From positions 186,001-250,000 of the forward strand of contig CAISRB010000033.1 in NCBI GenBank assembly GCA_903887775.1: a stretch of DNA of 64,000 nucleotides, written 5' to 3'. Shown one piece after another: positions 1-8,402 of this stretch. Every line of letters begins with the position of its first letter. Position 1 is the stretch's first letter. This DNA is from an uncultured Bacteroidales bacterium. GTDB taxonomy: Bacteria > Bacteroidota > Bacteroidia > Bacteroidales > FEN-979. A model generated the notes under the pieces. The model had not been told where the DNA came from. It did no database searches and worked only from the letters and a program-made list of their open reading frames with translations. The translations under genes and the position numbers were made by a program.

Positions 1-30
1 AGTTGTTCTGGGACCCGAAAATTGAAATAA

Positions 31-90
31 CGAAAAGCGAGTAGCGAAAAGCGAAATATTTCGCTTTTTATATTTCGCATTTCGCTTTTA
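31..90. repeat. Intergenic heptad palindrome, copy 1
   Basis: The left arm is made of CGAAAAGCGA-type units and the right arm of the complementary TTTCGC units, meeting at AAATATTT, so the RNA or single strand could fold into a long hairpin. The same structure recurs at 39615-39679 and 49470-49531. It ends 30 bp before the mrp start codon. Bases 2-25 upstream could be the last codons of an unseen gene (reading VVLGPEN then stop), but this is too short to support. Function is unknown; it could act as a terminator for the preceding gene or be a passive REP-like repeat. Confidence 0.8.
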
Positions 91-120
91 AATAGTAACA
101 CAAATAATCATTAACCTAAA

Positions 121-1209
121 ATGAAAAAAGTAACACAAGATGATATTCTAAAGGCTCTCTCCCACGTGATCGACCCCGATCTTAAAGAAGACCTGGTGAC
201 CCTGAATATGATCGACGGGATCAGGATAGAGGAAGGCAGGGTAAAATTCAGGCTGGTCCTTACAACCCCTGCCTGCCCGCTCAAGGATTATCTTACACAG
301 GCCTGTATTGCCGCCATTCACGAACATGTCGGTAAAGACCTTAAAGTAGAAGTCGACCTGTCATCGAGGGTAACAACCAAACGGAAAGAAAATGAGGAAC
401 TTCTCAAAGATGTCAAGAACATCATTGCTGTTGGTTCCGGCAAGGGAGGAGTGGGAAAATCAACCGTTGCAGTGAACCTGGCAATTGCTCTTGCAAAAAC
501 CGGGGCAAAAGTCGGATTGCTGGATGCGGATATCTATGGCCCTTCAATTCCAATGATGTTCGGATTGCTTAACGAAAAAGCGAAAGGATTTGACCGCGAC
601 GGGAAAACATATGTTTACCCTTTCGAGAAGTTCGGCATTAAAATGATATCAATAGGTTTTTTTGTCGACCAGTCGAAAGCTCTTGTGTGGAGAGGCCCTA
701 TGGCTTCTTCTGCGCTTAAGCAGCTATTTACCGACATTGAATGGGGCATCCTGGACTACCTCGTCATTGACCTCCCGCCGGGAACAGGTGATATCCCACT
801 TACCTTGGTTCAGAGCTTCCCTCTCACCGGTGCCATCATGGTAAGCACTCCCCAGGAGGTTGCCCTTGCTGATGTGAGGAAAGCAGCCGATATGTTCAGG
901 AACGAGCAGATCAGGATCCCCATCCTTGGGCTGGTTGAGAATATGTCGTATTTTGCACCTCCTGATATGCCTGATAAAAAGTATTTTATCTTCGGAAAAA
1001 GCGGTTGCCTGAAATTTGCAGATGAATTAAACATTCCTATTCTCGGGCAGATACCAATCGAAGCTGTTATCACTGAGTCAGGAGACTCAGGGAAGCCGGT
1101 TACTGTCGGACCGAATAGTCCTGCAAACGAGGCATTTACGAAACTTGCCGAAGCCTTGGCACAACAAGTGGCGATTTCGAATGCAATCAAGGAAACCTTT
1201 GGGAAATAG
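121..1209 (+). CDS. mrp: Mrp/ApbC-type iron-sulfur cluster carrier ATPase
   Basis: The 362-residue product has a MIP18/DUF59 domain (about residues 1-85), then a ParA/MinD-like P-loop ATPase with the deviant Walker A motif GSGKGGVGKST at 105-115 and LLDADIYGPS shortly after. Family members bind and transfer 4Fe-4S clusters to apoproteins in the cytoplasm. The CxxC pair that bridges the cluster in many Mrp proteins is absent: the segment after ENMSYF reads APPDMPDKKYFIFGK, a form I associate with Bacteroidota. Cluster binding here may therefore use other ligands. A NifU-type scaffold gene follows about 100 bp downstream, consistent with Fe-S assembly. A small inverted repeat (AGCGAA/TTCGCT, 1208-1228) overlaps the stop codon. 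The start is the first ATG after the upstream repeat. Confidence 0.93.
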   Translation: MKKVTQDDILKALSHVIDPDLKEDLVTLNMIDGIRIEEGRVKFRLVLTTPACPLKDYLTQACIAAIHEHVGKDLKVEVDLSSRVTTKRKENEELLKDVKNIIAVGSGKGGVGKSTVAVNLAIALAKTGAKVGLLDADIYGPSIPMMFGLLNEKAKGFDRDGKTYVYPFEKFGIKMISIGFFVDQSKALVWRGPMASSALKQLFTDIEWGILDYLVIDLPPGTGDIPLTLVQSFPLTGAIMVSTPQEVALADVRKAADMFRNEQIRIPILGLVENMSYFAPPDMPDKKYFIFGKSGCLKFADELNIPILGQIPIEAVITESGDSGKPVTVGPNSPANEAFTKLAEALAQQVAISNAIKETFGK

Positions 1210-1251
1210 CGAAGAATGTGATTTCGCTCGCAATCTTGCAACGCCGCTAAA

Positions 1252-1284
1252 TTGTCACTTTCATCACGAATTTTCCTATATTTG
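1252..1284 (+). promoter_or_regulatory. Bacteroidota-type promoter for the NifU-like gene
   Basis: A TTG (1252-1254) lies 22 bp upstream of TATATTTG (1277-1284), matching the Bacteroidota sigma-ABfr pattern TTG-N17-23-TAnnTTTG. Predicted transcription begins near 1291, giving a leader of about 15 nt to the ATG at 1306. This also argues against any start upstream of 1306. Confidence 0.6.
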
Positions 1285-1305
1285 CACCCTCAAACATTGC
1301 ATGAC

Positions 1306-1551
1306 ATGATAGATATTGAACTGGAGAAAAAAGTTAAGAATGTAATAGAACAAATCCGTCCCTACCTTCAGGCCGACGGTGGTGATGTTGAATATATTGA
1401 AACGACCGATGATCACATCGTCAACCTCAGGCTTCTCGGAATGTGCGGCAACTGCCCGCATTCACAGATGACTTTGAAAAACGGTATCGAAGCAGCTGTG
1501 ATCCGTGCCATACCAGAGATAAAGGGAGTGGAATCGGTCCAGACCGTTTAA
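1306..1551 (+). CDS. NifU C-terminal-domain Fe-S scaffold protein
   Basis: This 81-residue protein is a stand-alone NifU C-terminal (NfuA-like) domain. It has the LQADGGDVEY segment and the conserved CGNC motif (Cys47 and Cys50), which binds a 4Fe-4S cluster in a dimer for delivery to target proteins. I start it at ATG 1306. An upstream in-frame extension of 18 codons would run through the promoter and carries no family similarity. It is encoded just after mrp, another Fe-S carrier, so both probably serve cluster trafficking, although each seems to have its own promoter. It ends head-to-head against the nadE stop codon with no spacer. Confidence 0.92.
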   Translation: MIDIELEKKVKNVIEQIRPYLQADGGDVEYIETTDDHIVNLRLLGMCGNCPHSQMTLKNGIEAAVIRAIPEIKGVESVQTV

Positions 1552-3189
1552 TCAGGACAGGTATTTCCCCACGATAGGCATACGGCGGCCCATTCCGAAG
1601 GCTTTTGGAGAAACCCTGAGTATCGGGGGTGTCTGATAACGTTTGTATTCACTGGTATTGACCAGGCGGAGGACAAGTTTCACAGTGGCTTCTTCAAAGC
1701 CTTCTTCAAGCAACTCTTTCGGCCCTTTCCGTTTCTCTATATATTGATATAATATCTTGTCCAGTATATCGTATTCGGGCAATGAATCCGAATCTTTCTG
1801 GCCGGGACGAAGCTCTGCAGAAGGAGGTTTTATAATTGAATTCCGGGGGATGACCTCCCGGCCGGAGTTGATGTAGCCGGCGAGTTCATAAACCTGGGTT
1901 TTATATACATCCCCAAGGACCGACAACCCTCCGCACATATCACCATATAATGTGCCATAACCCACTGCAGCCTCACTTTTGTTCGAGGTATTCAGTAATA
2001 TATAACCGAACTTATTCGATAATGCCATCAGTATAACCGCTCTGATCCTGGCCTGGAGATTCTCCTCGGTAAGATTGAAAGGCTGACCGCGGAACAGGGG
2101 CTCAAGGCTGTGCCCGATTGCCCTGAAAGATTCATCAATCGGAATAATCTCATATTCCACCTGAAGATTGACTGCCAGATCCTTCGCATCTTTTATACTA
2201 TGGTCGGAAGAAAATTCTGAAGGAAGAAGCACCGCCTTTACATTGTCTTTCCCAAGGGCTTCCGCAGCAAGAACGAGTGTTACAGCAGAGTCAATACCGC
2301 CCGACAAACCCAGTATGGCTTTTGAAAACCCCATTTTATGAAAATAGTCCCTGATACCCATTACAAGACCATCGTAAATAAGAGAAATGACTGATCTGTC
2401 TTCAGGATCCTGAAACGGACCCGGGTTCAGGGCCTCGGTGTCAAATACACTGAAGTCTTCCTGGAATCTCTTTAAACATGAAACCAGGTCGCCACCGGCA
2501 TTGATGACCATAGACCCCCCGTCAAAAAGCAGTTCGGTTTGTCCTCCCACATGATTCACATAGAAAACCGGGATGCCATAGGTGATTGCGTTACGCCTCA
2601 AAACATCAAACCTGTCCGCAGCCTGGCCGTAATGAAAAGGAGAAGCAGCAATGTTGATCAGCAGGTCAGGATTAAGTCTGATCAGCTCATCCATTGGATT
2701 CCTTACATATAAAGGATCATCGCCTATGTTCCAGAGGTCCTCGCAAATCGTCAACGCGATCCGCCTGCCCCGGTATTCAACAACATCATAAGGCAGCCTG
2801 TTTGGCTCAAAGTAACGGTATTCGTCAAATACATCATAATTTGGCAGCAGTGTTTTATGCACGAGGGATTGCACTCTGCCATCAGCAAGAAAATAAGCCG
2901 TATTATAAAGAGGCTTCCCTTTTTCGGCGGGGTTTACCGATGGGCTGCCGATGATCGCGGCGATATCGGTACACTCCTCTGCAATCCTCAGAACTCCCTT
3001 ATAGCATTTCTCAATAAAATCGTCAAACTCCAGGAAATCGCGTGGGGGATATCCGCATACCGACAATTCGGCAAACACCACAAGATCGGATCCTGCTTCC
3101 TTTGCCTTATGTATACCGGCTATGATCCTGGCCACATTTTGTTCAAAGTCACCGATACGGTAGTTCAGCTGTGCAAGCGCGATGTTCAT
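1552..3189 (-). CDS. nadE: Glutamine-dependent NAD+ synthase
   Basis: The 545-residue enzyme makes NAD+ from nicotinic acid adenine dinucleotide, ATP and glutamine. The N-terminal half is a nitrilase-type glutaminase with the expected Glu41 (FAELSVCGYP), Lys112 (HKTLLPNYDV) and Cys149 (LTICEDLW) triad. The C-terminal half is the ATP-pyrophosphatase synthetase domain with SGGIDS at 296-301. All key residues are present and the length is normal for the two-domain bacterial form. It lies 2 bp downstream of an outer-membrane barrel gene on the same strand, with gldB divergent beyond. A nadE-gldB neighbourhood is, as I recall, common in Bacteroidota. nadC of the same pathway is in this window at 46562-47410. 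Confidence 0.97.
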   Translation of the reverse strand: MNIALAQLNYRIGDFEQNVARIIAGIHKAKEAGSDLVVFAELSVCGYPPRDFLEFDDFIEKCYKGVLRIAEECTDIAAIIGSPSVNPAEKGKPLYNTAYFLADGRVQSLVHKTLLPNYDVFDEYRYFEPNRLPYDVVEYRGRRIALTICEDLWNIGDDPLYVRNPMDELIRLNPDLLINIAASPFHYGQAADRFDVLRRNAITYGIPVFYVNHVGGQTELLFDGGSMVINAGGDLVSCLKRFQEDFSVFDTEALNPGPFQDPEDRSVISLIYDGLVMGIRDYFHKMGFSKAILGLSGGIDSAVTLVLAAEALGKDNVKAVLLPSEFSSDHSIKDAKDLAVNLQVEYEIIPIDESFRAIGHSLEPLFRGQPFNLTEENLQARIRAVILMALSNKFGYILLNTSNKSEAAVGYGTLYGDMCGGLSVLGDVYKTQVYELAGYINSGREVIPRNSIIKPPSAELRPGQKDSDSLPEYDILDKILYQYIEKRKGPKELLEEGFEEATVKLVLRLVNTSEYKRYQTPPILRVSPKAFGMGRRMPIVGKYLS

Positions 3190-3191
3190 AC

Positions 3192-3893
3192 TTAAAACAT
3201 TATTCCGAGATTCAGCTCGGCATAGTTCAGATAAGCTTTCTGATTAAGGCCGGACTTGAAATTATAACCCTTTAAAATGTTATTCAGGCTGTTGCTGTAG
3301 TCAAAGCCAATAAATAACCTGGTCGACTGGTCGAGGTTAAACTCAGTTCCGAGGCCAACGATCACCGATTCCCTGATGGTTGTAGTTTCGCTTTTGTAAT
3401 CAAATTGCTCATTCGAAACGTACCCTTTGTCACCGATAAAGTCTGTTTTTGCACGTGCAACGATCCTGAACCCTGTGCCAAAGCCAATCTGCCCAAAAAA
3501 GGAGAACCTGCCGAACTTTTTAGTGAACATTTTGATCATCAGGGGAATTTCTATATAAACGAAGCTTAAGTTGTTATCTGTTATCCCTGTAAGTGTGTCC
3601 TGTTTGTCGGTAATGGTTTTATCGGAGTACGTGATCTTCCCGCCAAGAAATGAAAAATTAAAGCCGGTCGAAATAGCATAGTGCTCGGCGAAATAAAAAT
3701 CACTTATCAGCCCGACCACTCCCCCGAATTTAACTCCATTGGAACTATATCCCTGTGTGCTCGGACTTATAAAAGAAAGGTCAGGTGAAAATTTCAGTCC
3801 GAGTTTTATCACGGGTTGTTTCTGTGCAAAAACCGACTGCAATGGCAGAAGGCAGATGATCGTAAGCAGGACTAAGTTTTTTCTCATGTTCAT
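3192..3893 (-). CDS. Outer-membrane beta-barrel protein (PF13568-like)
   Basis: This 233-residue protein begins with a clear Sec signal peptide (hydrophobic core about residues 6-20, cleavage after VFAQ). The rest has alternating strands typical of small Bacteroidota outer-membrane barrels, such as FGGVVGLISDFYFAEHYAIS and SFFGQIGFGTGFRI, and ends in a C-terminal strand finishing with Phe (LNLGIMF). The layout resembles the PorT-like family, one member of which works in type IX secretion, but I cannot show that it is PorT itself rather than one of many paralogs. It sits immediately upstream of nadE (2-bp gap), probably cotranscribed, and is divergent from gldB. Confidence 0.75.
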   Translation of the reverse strand: MNMRKNLVLLTIICLLPLQSVFAQKQPVIKLGLKFSPDLSFISPSTQGYSSNGVKFGGVVGLISDFYFAEHYAISTGFNFSFLGGKITYSDKTITDKQDTLTGITDNNLSFVYIEIPLMIKMFTKKFGRFSFFGQIGFGTGFRIVARAKTDFIGDKGYVSNEQFDYKSETTTIRESVIVGLGTEFNLDQSTRLFIGFDYSNSLNNILKGYNFKSGLNQKAYLNYAELNLGIMF

Positions 3894-3916
3894 ACAGGGG
3901 TTTAAACCTTCAGGAA

Positions 3917-3924
3917 CAAAAATA
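3917..3924 (-). promoter_or_regulatory. Putative -7 element upstream of the barrel gene/nadE
   Basis: Reading on the minus strand, TATTTTTG matches TAnnTTTG and lies 24 bp before the barrel-protein start. No properly spaced TTG element is visible, so this is a weak call. Confidence 0.35.
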
Positions 3925-4003
3925 AAGAATTACAAACGCCGCATTTTTCATTTTCAATAATTTTATCCAAAAATAATCAACCGTTTATCACGTTTATTTC
4001 TTT

Positions 4004-4996
4004 ATGAAGCTGCATACTCTAATGCTGATCTTAATTTTGATTTTCTGCGGATGTGGACGCAGGGATAAATTGGATGCTGATGTTTCGAAGACCGACTGCC
4101 CGCCTGTGAAAATTCAGAGGTATGATCTCGATCTTTTCAATGCAAATAATGCTGACCTGAGGAACAACCTCATCAGATTGCAGCCCAGATACAGGCTTTT
4201 CCTGGGCGATACAATCGATACCCCTTCAAAGTTATCCACATTGAAAGAGTATCTTGACAATCCCAGAAATCAGGATTTCATTAAAGCCGTCAGGCTGAAA
4301 TACCCTGAGGTCAGCAGGCTTGAAGCCGGCCTCACTGAAGCATTTAAACATTTTAAATACTATTTCCCTTCATTTCATATTCCCCTGGTTTACGCATACA
4401 TTTCAGGCGGAGACTATGAATACCCGATTCAATTCTCTGATTCAATTCTGCTGATCGGCCTCGATAACTACCTGGGAAAGGACTTTACGTCATACAGGGC
4501 CGATGGAGTGTCATTATACCGTCTTCAAAGGATGGAAGAGGATTATATTGTTCCTGACTGCGTGAGATTGCTTTCAGGTTCTGATTTTCCCGTCGGGACA
4601 GGTGGCACCAGCCTTCTTGATGTCATCGTCGAGGCAGGCAAAAGGCTTTACCTTCTGGATGCCATTCTGCCTGGAACCCCCGCAAGAATCAAGATCGGTT
4701 ACACCCTGAAACAATACGACTGGATCAGGAAGAATGAATACCAGGTGTGGGCGGCCATTATCGAAAATCGTATGCTGTATTCAAACGATGGACGCATTAT
4801 CAGGGTGTTTACTTCGGATGGACCGTTCACAGCGGAGTTCTCGAAGGACTCACCTCCCTTGCTTGGCAACTGGATTGGCTGGCAGATCGTAAAGCAATAC
4901 ATCAAAAGGAATCCGGAAACAGGCATTGAACAATTGCTCAGAGAAAAGGATTCTCAGAAGATCCTTGCCGGATCAAAGTATAAGCCGGAAAAATAA
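4004..4996 (+). CDS. gldB: GldB-family lipoprotein
   Basis: The 330-residue protein starts with a lipoprotein signal (hydrophobic residues 5-14, then FCGC with likely lipidated Cys17). The mature part (IQRYDLDLFNAN, a central segment around HIPLVYAYISGGDYEYPI, and LIGLDNYLGKD) fits the GldB family, a Bacteroidota lipoprotein needed for gliding in Flavobacterium johnsoniae and also found in non-gliding relatives. In this window it accompanies type IX secretion substrates (29029, 56927 and 59781), so the cell very likely has that secretion system. gldC is not next to it. The reading frame runs close to yifB, whose true start is 62 bp beyond the stop of gldB. Confidence 0.85.
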   Translation: MKLHTLMLILILIFCGCGRRDKLDADVSKTDCPPVKIQRYDLDLFNANNADLRNNLIRLQPRYRLFLGDTIDTPSKLSTLKEYLDNPRNQDFIKAVRLKYPEVSRLEAGLTEAFKHFKYYFPSFHIPLVYAYISGGDYEYPIQFSDSILLIGLDNYLGKDFTSYRADGVSLYRLQRMEEDYIVPDCVRLLSGSDFPVGTGGTSLLDVIVEAGKRLYLLDAILPGTPARIKIGYTLKQYDWIRKNEYQVWAAIIENRMLYSNDGRIIRVFTSDGPFTAEFSKDSPPLLGNWIGWQIVKQYIKRNPETGIEQLLREKDSQKILAGSKYKPEK

Positions 4997-5057
4997 TTTC
5001 AATTCCTTATATCACTTTTTATGGTATGGCGGATTAAGGTATACCAAAACCACTGCC

Positions 5058-6596
5058 ATGCTCGTGAAAACATACGGATGCGCCATTATAGGGATACAGG
5101 CCCTGCTCATCACAGTGGAAGTGAATATTGACCAGGGCATACAGTTTTTTATGGTGGGGTTGCCCGACAATGCCGTGCGTGAGAGCCATCAGAGGATCGA
5201 ATCGGCACTGAAAAACAATGGGTATAAGATCCCCGGGAAAAAGATCGTGATCAATATGGCGCCGGCCGATATCCGTAAGGAAGGTTCTTCTTATGACCTG
5301 CCAATAGCAATCGGAATACTTGCAGCTTCAGAAATGATCAGAAGCGACAAGCTCGAAAAGTTTATGATCATGGGGGAACTTTCTCTCGATGGCAGTTTGC
5401 TCCCGGTCAAGGGCGCTCTGCCGATCTCCCTGGAAGCAAAAAAACTGGGCTTCAGAGGCCTTGTACTGCCTGCAGGCAATGCCCGTGAAGCCGCGGTGGT
5501 TGAGGACATCGAAGTATATGGTGCAAATAATATACGGGAGGTGATAGATCTCTTTAACGGCTGTGGGAGTCTTGAGCTTACCAAAGTTGACATTAAAGCC
5601 CAATTCGGGCAGGAAAACAGCAATCCGGCTTTGGATTTTGCAGATGTAAGGGGGCAGGAAAATATCAAAAGGGCATTGGAGGTAGCAGCAGCGGGGGGTC
5701 ATAATGTCCTTTTGATTGGACCGCCGGGAGCGGGTAAGACGATGATGGCCAAGAGGCTGCCGTCTATCCTGCCTCCCCTTATTCTGCAGGAGGCTTTGGA
5801 AACTACAAAAATTCATTCAGTGGCAGGAAGGCTGAACGGATCCGGCCCACTCATAACCAGCAGGCCTTTTCGCTCACCTCACCATACGATATCACCAATA
5901 GCCCTGGTCGGAGGCGGAAGCATTCCCCGCCCGGGGGAAATCTCCCTGGCGCATCATGGTGTGCTTTTCCTTGATGAACTGCCCGAGTTCAACAGGCAGG
6001 TCCTGGAAGTGCTCAGGCAGCCGATGGAAGACAGGGTGGTGACAGTTTCCAGGGCAAAAGTTTCAACAACCTATCCTGCCAGCTTTATGCTCGTTGCGGC
6101 TATGAATCCCTGTCCATGCGGGTTTTATAACCATCCCCAAACACCCTGCCAGTGTAATCCCGGCAATATCCAGAAATACCTTCACAGGATATCCGGGCCG
6201 CTTTTCGACAGGATTGATATACAGCTTGAGGTCATTCCGGTCCCATACCGCGATCTTCGGGATAAGCCATCCGCAGACAACAGCAATGAAATAAGAAGAA
6301 GGGTTGTGGGTGCCCGGCTGAAACAGGAAAAGCGGTTCAGCGGATCCAGGGGAGTATATTGTAATGCACAGATGAACCCCCGTCAGATGAGGCAGTATTG
6401 CCATCTTGATGAAACCTCTCATCTGCTGTTGAAAAATGCTATGGACAAGCTGGGACTTTCAGCGAGGGCCTTTGAACGTATTTTGAAAGTCGCACGAACG
6501 ATAGCCGACCTGAACAATTCGGAAGAAATTCATGCTGAATTCCTGGCTGAGGCCATTACTTACCGTTCCCTCGACAGGGAAAACTGGGGGAAATGA
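5058..6596 (+). CDS. yifB: YifB/ComM-type Mg-chelatase-like AAA+ ATPase
   Basis: The 512-residue product has the three parts of the YifB/ComM family: an N-terminal Lon-protease-like fold (residues 1-170, starting KTYGCAIIGIQ), an AAA+ core with Walker A GPPGAGKT at 221-228 and Walker B VLFLDELPE, and a C-terminal helical domain. A cysteine cluster (NPCPCGFYNHPQTPCQC) probably binds zinc. ComM in Haemophilus and Vibrio is a hexameric helicase that promotes branch migration during natural transformation; the role in Bacteroidota is not established. I choose ATG 5058 because the open frame further upstream overlaps gldB and adds 44 residues with no family similarity. Confidence 0.92.
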   Translation: MLVKTYGCAIIGIQALLITVEVNIDQGIQFFMVGLPDNAVRESHQRIESALKNNGYKIPGKKIVINMAPADIRKEGSSYDLPIAIGILAASEMIRSDKLEKFMIMGELSLDGSLLPVKGALPISLEAKKLGFRGLVLPAGNAREAAVVEDIEVYGANNIREVIDLFNGCGSLELTKVDIKAQFGQENSNPALDFADVRGQENIKRALEVAAAGGHNVLLIGPPGAGKTMMAKRLPSILPPLILQEALETTKIHSVAGRLNGSGPLITSRPFRSPHHTISPIALVGGGSIPRPGEISLAHHGVLFLDELPEFNRQVLEVLRQPMEDRVVTVSRAKVSTTYPASFMLVAAMNPCPCGFYNHPQTPCQCNPGNIQKYLHRISGPLFDRIDIQLEVIPVPYRDLRDKPSADNSNEIRRRVVGARLKQEKRFSGSRGVYCNAQMNPRQMRQYCHLDETSHLLLKNAMDKLGLSARAFERILKVARTIADLNNSEEIHAEFLAEAITYRSLDRENWGK

Positions 6597-7466
6597 TCAA
6601 AGACAGAGATCGGCGATGACAAAACAGGCATAAATTACCGAAGCAATACCGTTCAGGGTGAAAAAGGCCAGGTTTACTCTCGAAAGATCTTTCGGGCTGA
6701 CCAGGATATGCTGGTAAATAATGAGAGCGGTGTATACCAGCATGCCTGCCCAGTATAATTTACCAAAAGGGCCAATCAGGCCAGCAATAAACAGAAACCC
6801 GACAGAAAGGATATGGAACAGAATGGAAAGCAGAAGTGCATTCTTTTTGCCAAGAAGCACAGGGATGGATTTTAATCGTTCCGACTGGTCAAAAGCAACG
6901 TCCTGCATCGCATAGATAATGTCGAAGCCGGCCACCCAAAAAACTACTGAAAAAGAGAACAGAAGGGGAAGTAAAGCGAAATGGGCTGTGACGGCAATAT
7001 AAGCCCCGATAGGCGCCAGGGCGAGGCCCAGTCCGAGAAAAAGATGGGAAAGGGCTGTAAACCTTTTCGTGAAACTGTATCCCATCACCACCAGTAAAGC
7101 AACAGGGGAGAGAAAGAAACAAAGAATATTCAGGAGGCCTGCTGTAGCCATGAAAAGCAAGGCATTGATGATAATAAATGCCAGGGCTGCAGTCTTGCTG
7201 ATAATCTTCCGGGGCATTTCGCGGCCTGAAGTACGGGGGTTCCTTAGGTCAATTTCCAGGTCTGCATAACGGTTGAAGGCCATGGCTGTGTTCCTTGCAA
7301 AGAGCACACACAATATGACAAGGAGAAGTTCCCTTATGCTGATGATCATTCCTGTTTCCTTAAAGGCAAGGAACAATCCTATCATTGCAAAAGGCAGTGA
7401 AAAGAGAGTATGATGGAGCTTTACGAGGGAAAAATATCTGCCAATATTCTCAAATTGTTTTTGCAC
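6597..7466 (-). CDS. ubiA: UbiA-family polyprenyltransferase (menaquinone type, MqnP-like)
   Basis: This 289-residue integral membrane protein has about eight or nine hydrophobic helices and both aspartate-rich motifs of the UbiA superfamily: NRYADLEID at 65-73 and D182-x6-D189-x3-D193. These bind the Mg-diphosphate of a polyprenyl donor while an aromatic acceptor is prenylated. It resembles the branch annotated as 4-hydroxybenzoate polyprenyltransferase in organisms without ubiquinone. In Bacteroidota that branch is usually assigned to menaquinone synthesis (MqnP in the futalosine route); which route this cell uses cannot be seen here. It converges with yifB with no spacer. Confidence 0.87.
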   Translation of the reverse strand: MQKQFENIGRYFSLVKLHHTLFSLPFAMIGLFLAFKETGMIISIRELLLVILCVLFARNTAMAFNRYADLEIDLRNPRTSGREMPRKIISKTAALAFIIINALLFMATAGLLNILCFFLSPVALLVVMGYSFTKRFTALSHLFLGLGLALAPIGAYIAVTAHFALLPLLFSFSVVFWVAGFDIIYAMQDVAFDQSERLKSIPVLLGKKNALLLSILFHILSVGFLFIAGLIGPFGKLYWAGMLVYTALIIYQHILVSPKDLSRVNLAFFTLNGIASVIYACFVIADLCL

Positions 7467-7485
7467 GAAATCGATTTTGCTCCTG

Positions 7486-7493
7486 CAAAATTA
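7486..7493 (-). promoter_or_regulatory. Putative -7 element for the UbiA-family gene
   Basis: TAATTTTG on the minus strand matches TAnnTTTG, 20 bp before the start codon. I see no well-spaced -33 TTG. Confidence 0.4.
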
Positions 7494-7502
7494 GTAAAAG
7501 AG

Positions 7503-7531
7503 TTTGCTTTAGGGCTATTCAGATAAATTTG
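7503..7531 (+). promoter_or_regulatory. Bacteroidota-type promoter for the methyltransferase gene
   Basis: TTTG at 7503-7506 and TAAATTTG at 7524-7531 are separated by 17 bp, an exact fit to the TTTG / TAnnTTTG pattern. Transcription would start near 7538, leaving a leader of about 50 nt. Confidence 0.6.
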
Positions 7532-7590
7532 CAGGCCGGTTTGTGTAACTTAAATGCACAATAATCGTCAAAAGAAATGGTTATATTTTT

Positions 7591-8385
7591 ATGGGCAGGT
7601 TAAAGGAGGCTGTTTCAGCTTATATCAGATATCGCTTATCGGTTCAGTCAAAATTCAGCCTTCATTCGCCTTTTATCTATAAGTTCTGGGCAGGAGTGCT
7701 GAAGGATCATACGAATTATCCGGCTTACCGGGAAGTGGAAAGGTTCAGGAATGAATTGCTCAGCAACGAAAAGATAATTAAAAGAACTGATTTCGGAACA
7801 GGAGCAGGTGGTTCATCTCCACTTACTTCAAATGTAAAGGTAAAGGAGCTTGCACGCAGATCTCTTGTTTCAGTTAAAGAAGCGCGGTTTTTGTATAAGC
7901 TTGTTAAAGATCTTCAGCCCGATACAATACTTGAATTAGGGACTTCACTCGGGTTGAGTTCACTGGTCATGACTGAAGCGGCACCCAATGCAAGGATAAT
8001 AACAATAGAAGGCTGTAATGAAACAGCTGCCATTGCACGTTTTAATTTTGAAAAAGCACACAAAAAAAATATTACGGTTCTTTCAGGGACCTTTGATGAG
8101 AAGCTTCCTGAAGCTCTCGGGCTTATCCCAAAACCTGATCTTGTGTTTTTCGACGGGAACCACTGTAAAGAACCCACACTGAATTATTGGAGAAAATGCC
8201 TGCCCCACCTTCATACCGGGTCTGTGGCGGTTTTTGATGATATTCACTGGTCAGGAGAGATGGAAAAAGGCTGGAAACTCATTATTGCCGGGCCGGAGGT
8301 GAAGGTCAGTATAGACCTTTACCAGCTGGGTGTAATATATTTTCGTTCAGAACTAAGTAAAGAAGATTTTGTACTACGATTTTAA
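7591..8385 (+). CDS. SAM-dependent class I methyltransferase (Methyltransf_24-like)
   Basis: The 264-residue protein has the class I methyltransferase signature: motif I ILELGTSLG at 113-121, the acidic residue binding the SAM ribose in IITIEGCNE, and the DLVFFDGNHC and VAVFDDIHW strands. These last resemble O-methyltransferases of the COG4122/Methyltransf_24 group. About 100 residues before the domain are specific to Bacteroidota homologs and may shape the substrate pocket. No substrate can be assigned. It is the first gene of a rightward run and ends 17 bp before the ABC ATPase gene. Confidence 0.83.
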   Translation: MGRLKEAVSAYIRYRLSVQSKFSLHSPFIYKFWAGVLKDHTNYPAYREVERFRNELLSNEKIIKRTDFGTGAGGSSPLTSNVKVKELARRSLVSVKEARFLYKLVKDLQPDTILELGTSLGLSSLVMTEAAPNARIITIEGCNETAAIARFNFEKAHKKNITVLSGTFDEKLPEALGLIPKPDLVFFDGNHCKEPTLNYWRKCLPHLHTGSVAVFDDIHWSGEMEKGWKLIIAGPEVKVSIDLYQLGVIYFRSELSKEDFVLRF

Positions 8386-8402
8386 CCTTTTATCTTTGAT
8401 CC

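Noticed and set aside
3192-3893. Naming the barrel protein PorT
   Set aside because: Only general barrel features are visible; many paralogs share them, so a specific T9SS role is not supported.
4926-5057. N-terminal extension of YifB overlapping gldB
   Set aside because: The added 44 residues overlap gldB and have no YifB similarity; ATG 5058 matches the family start.
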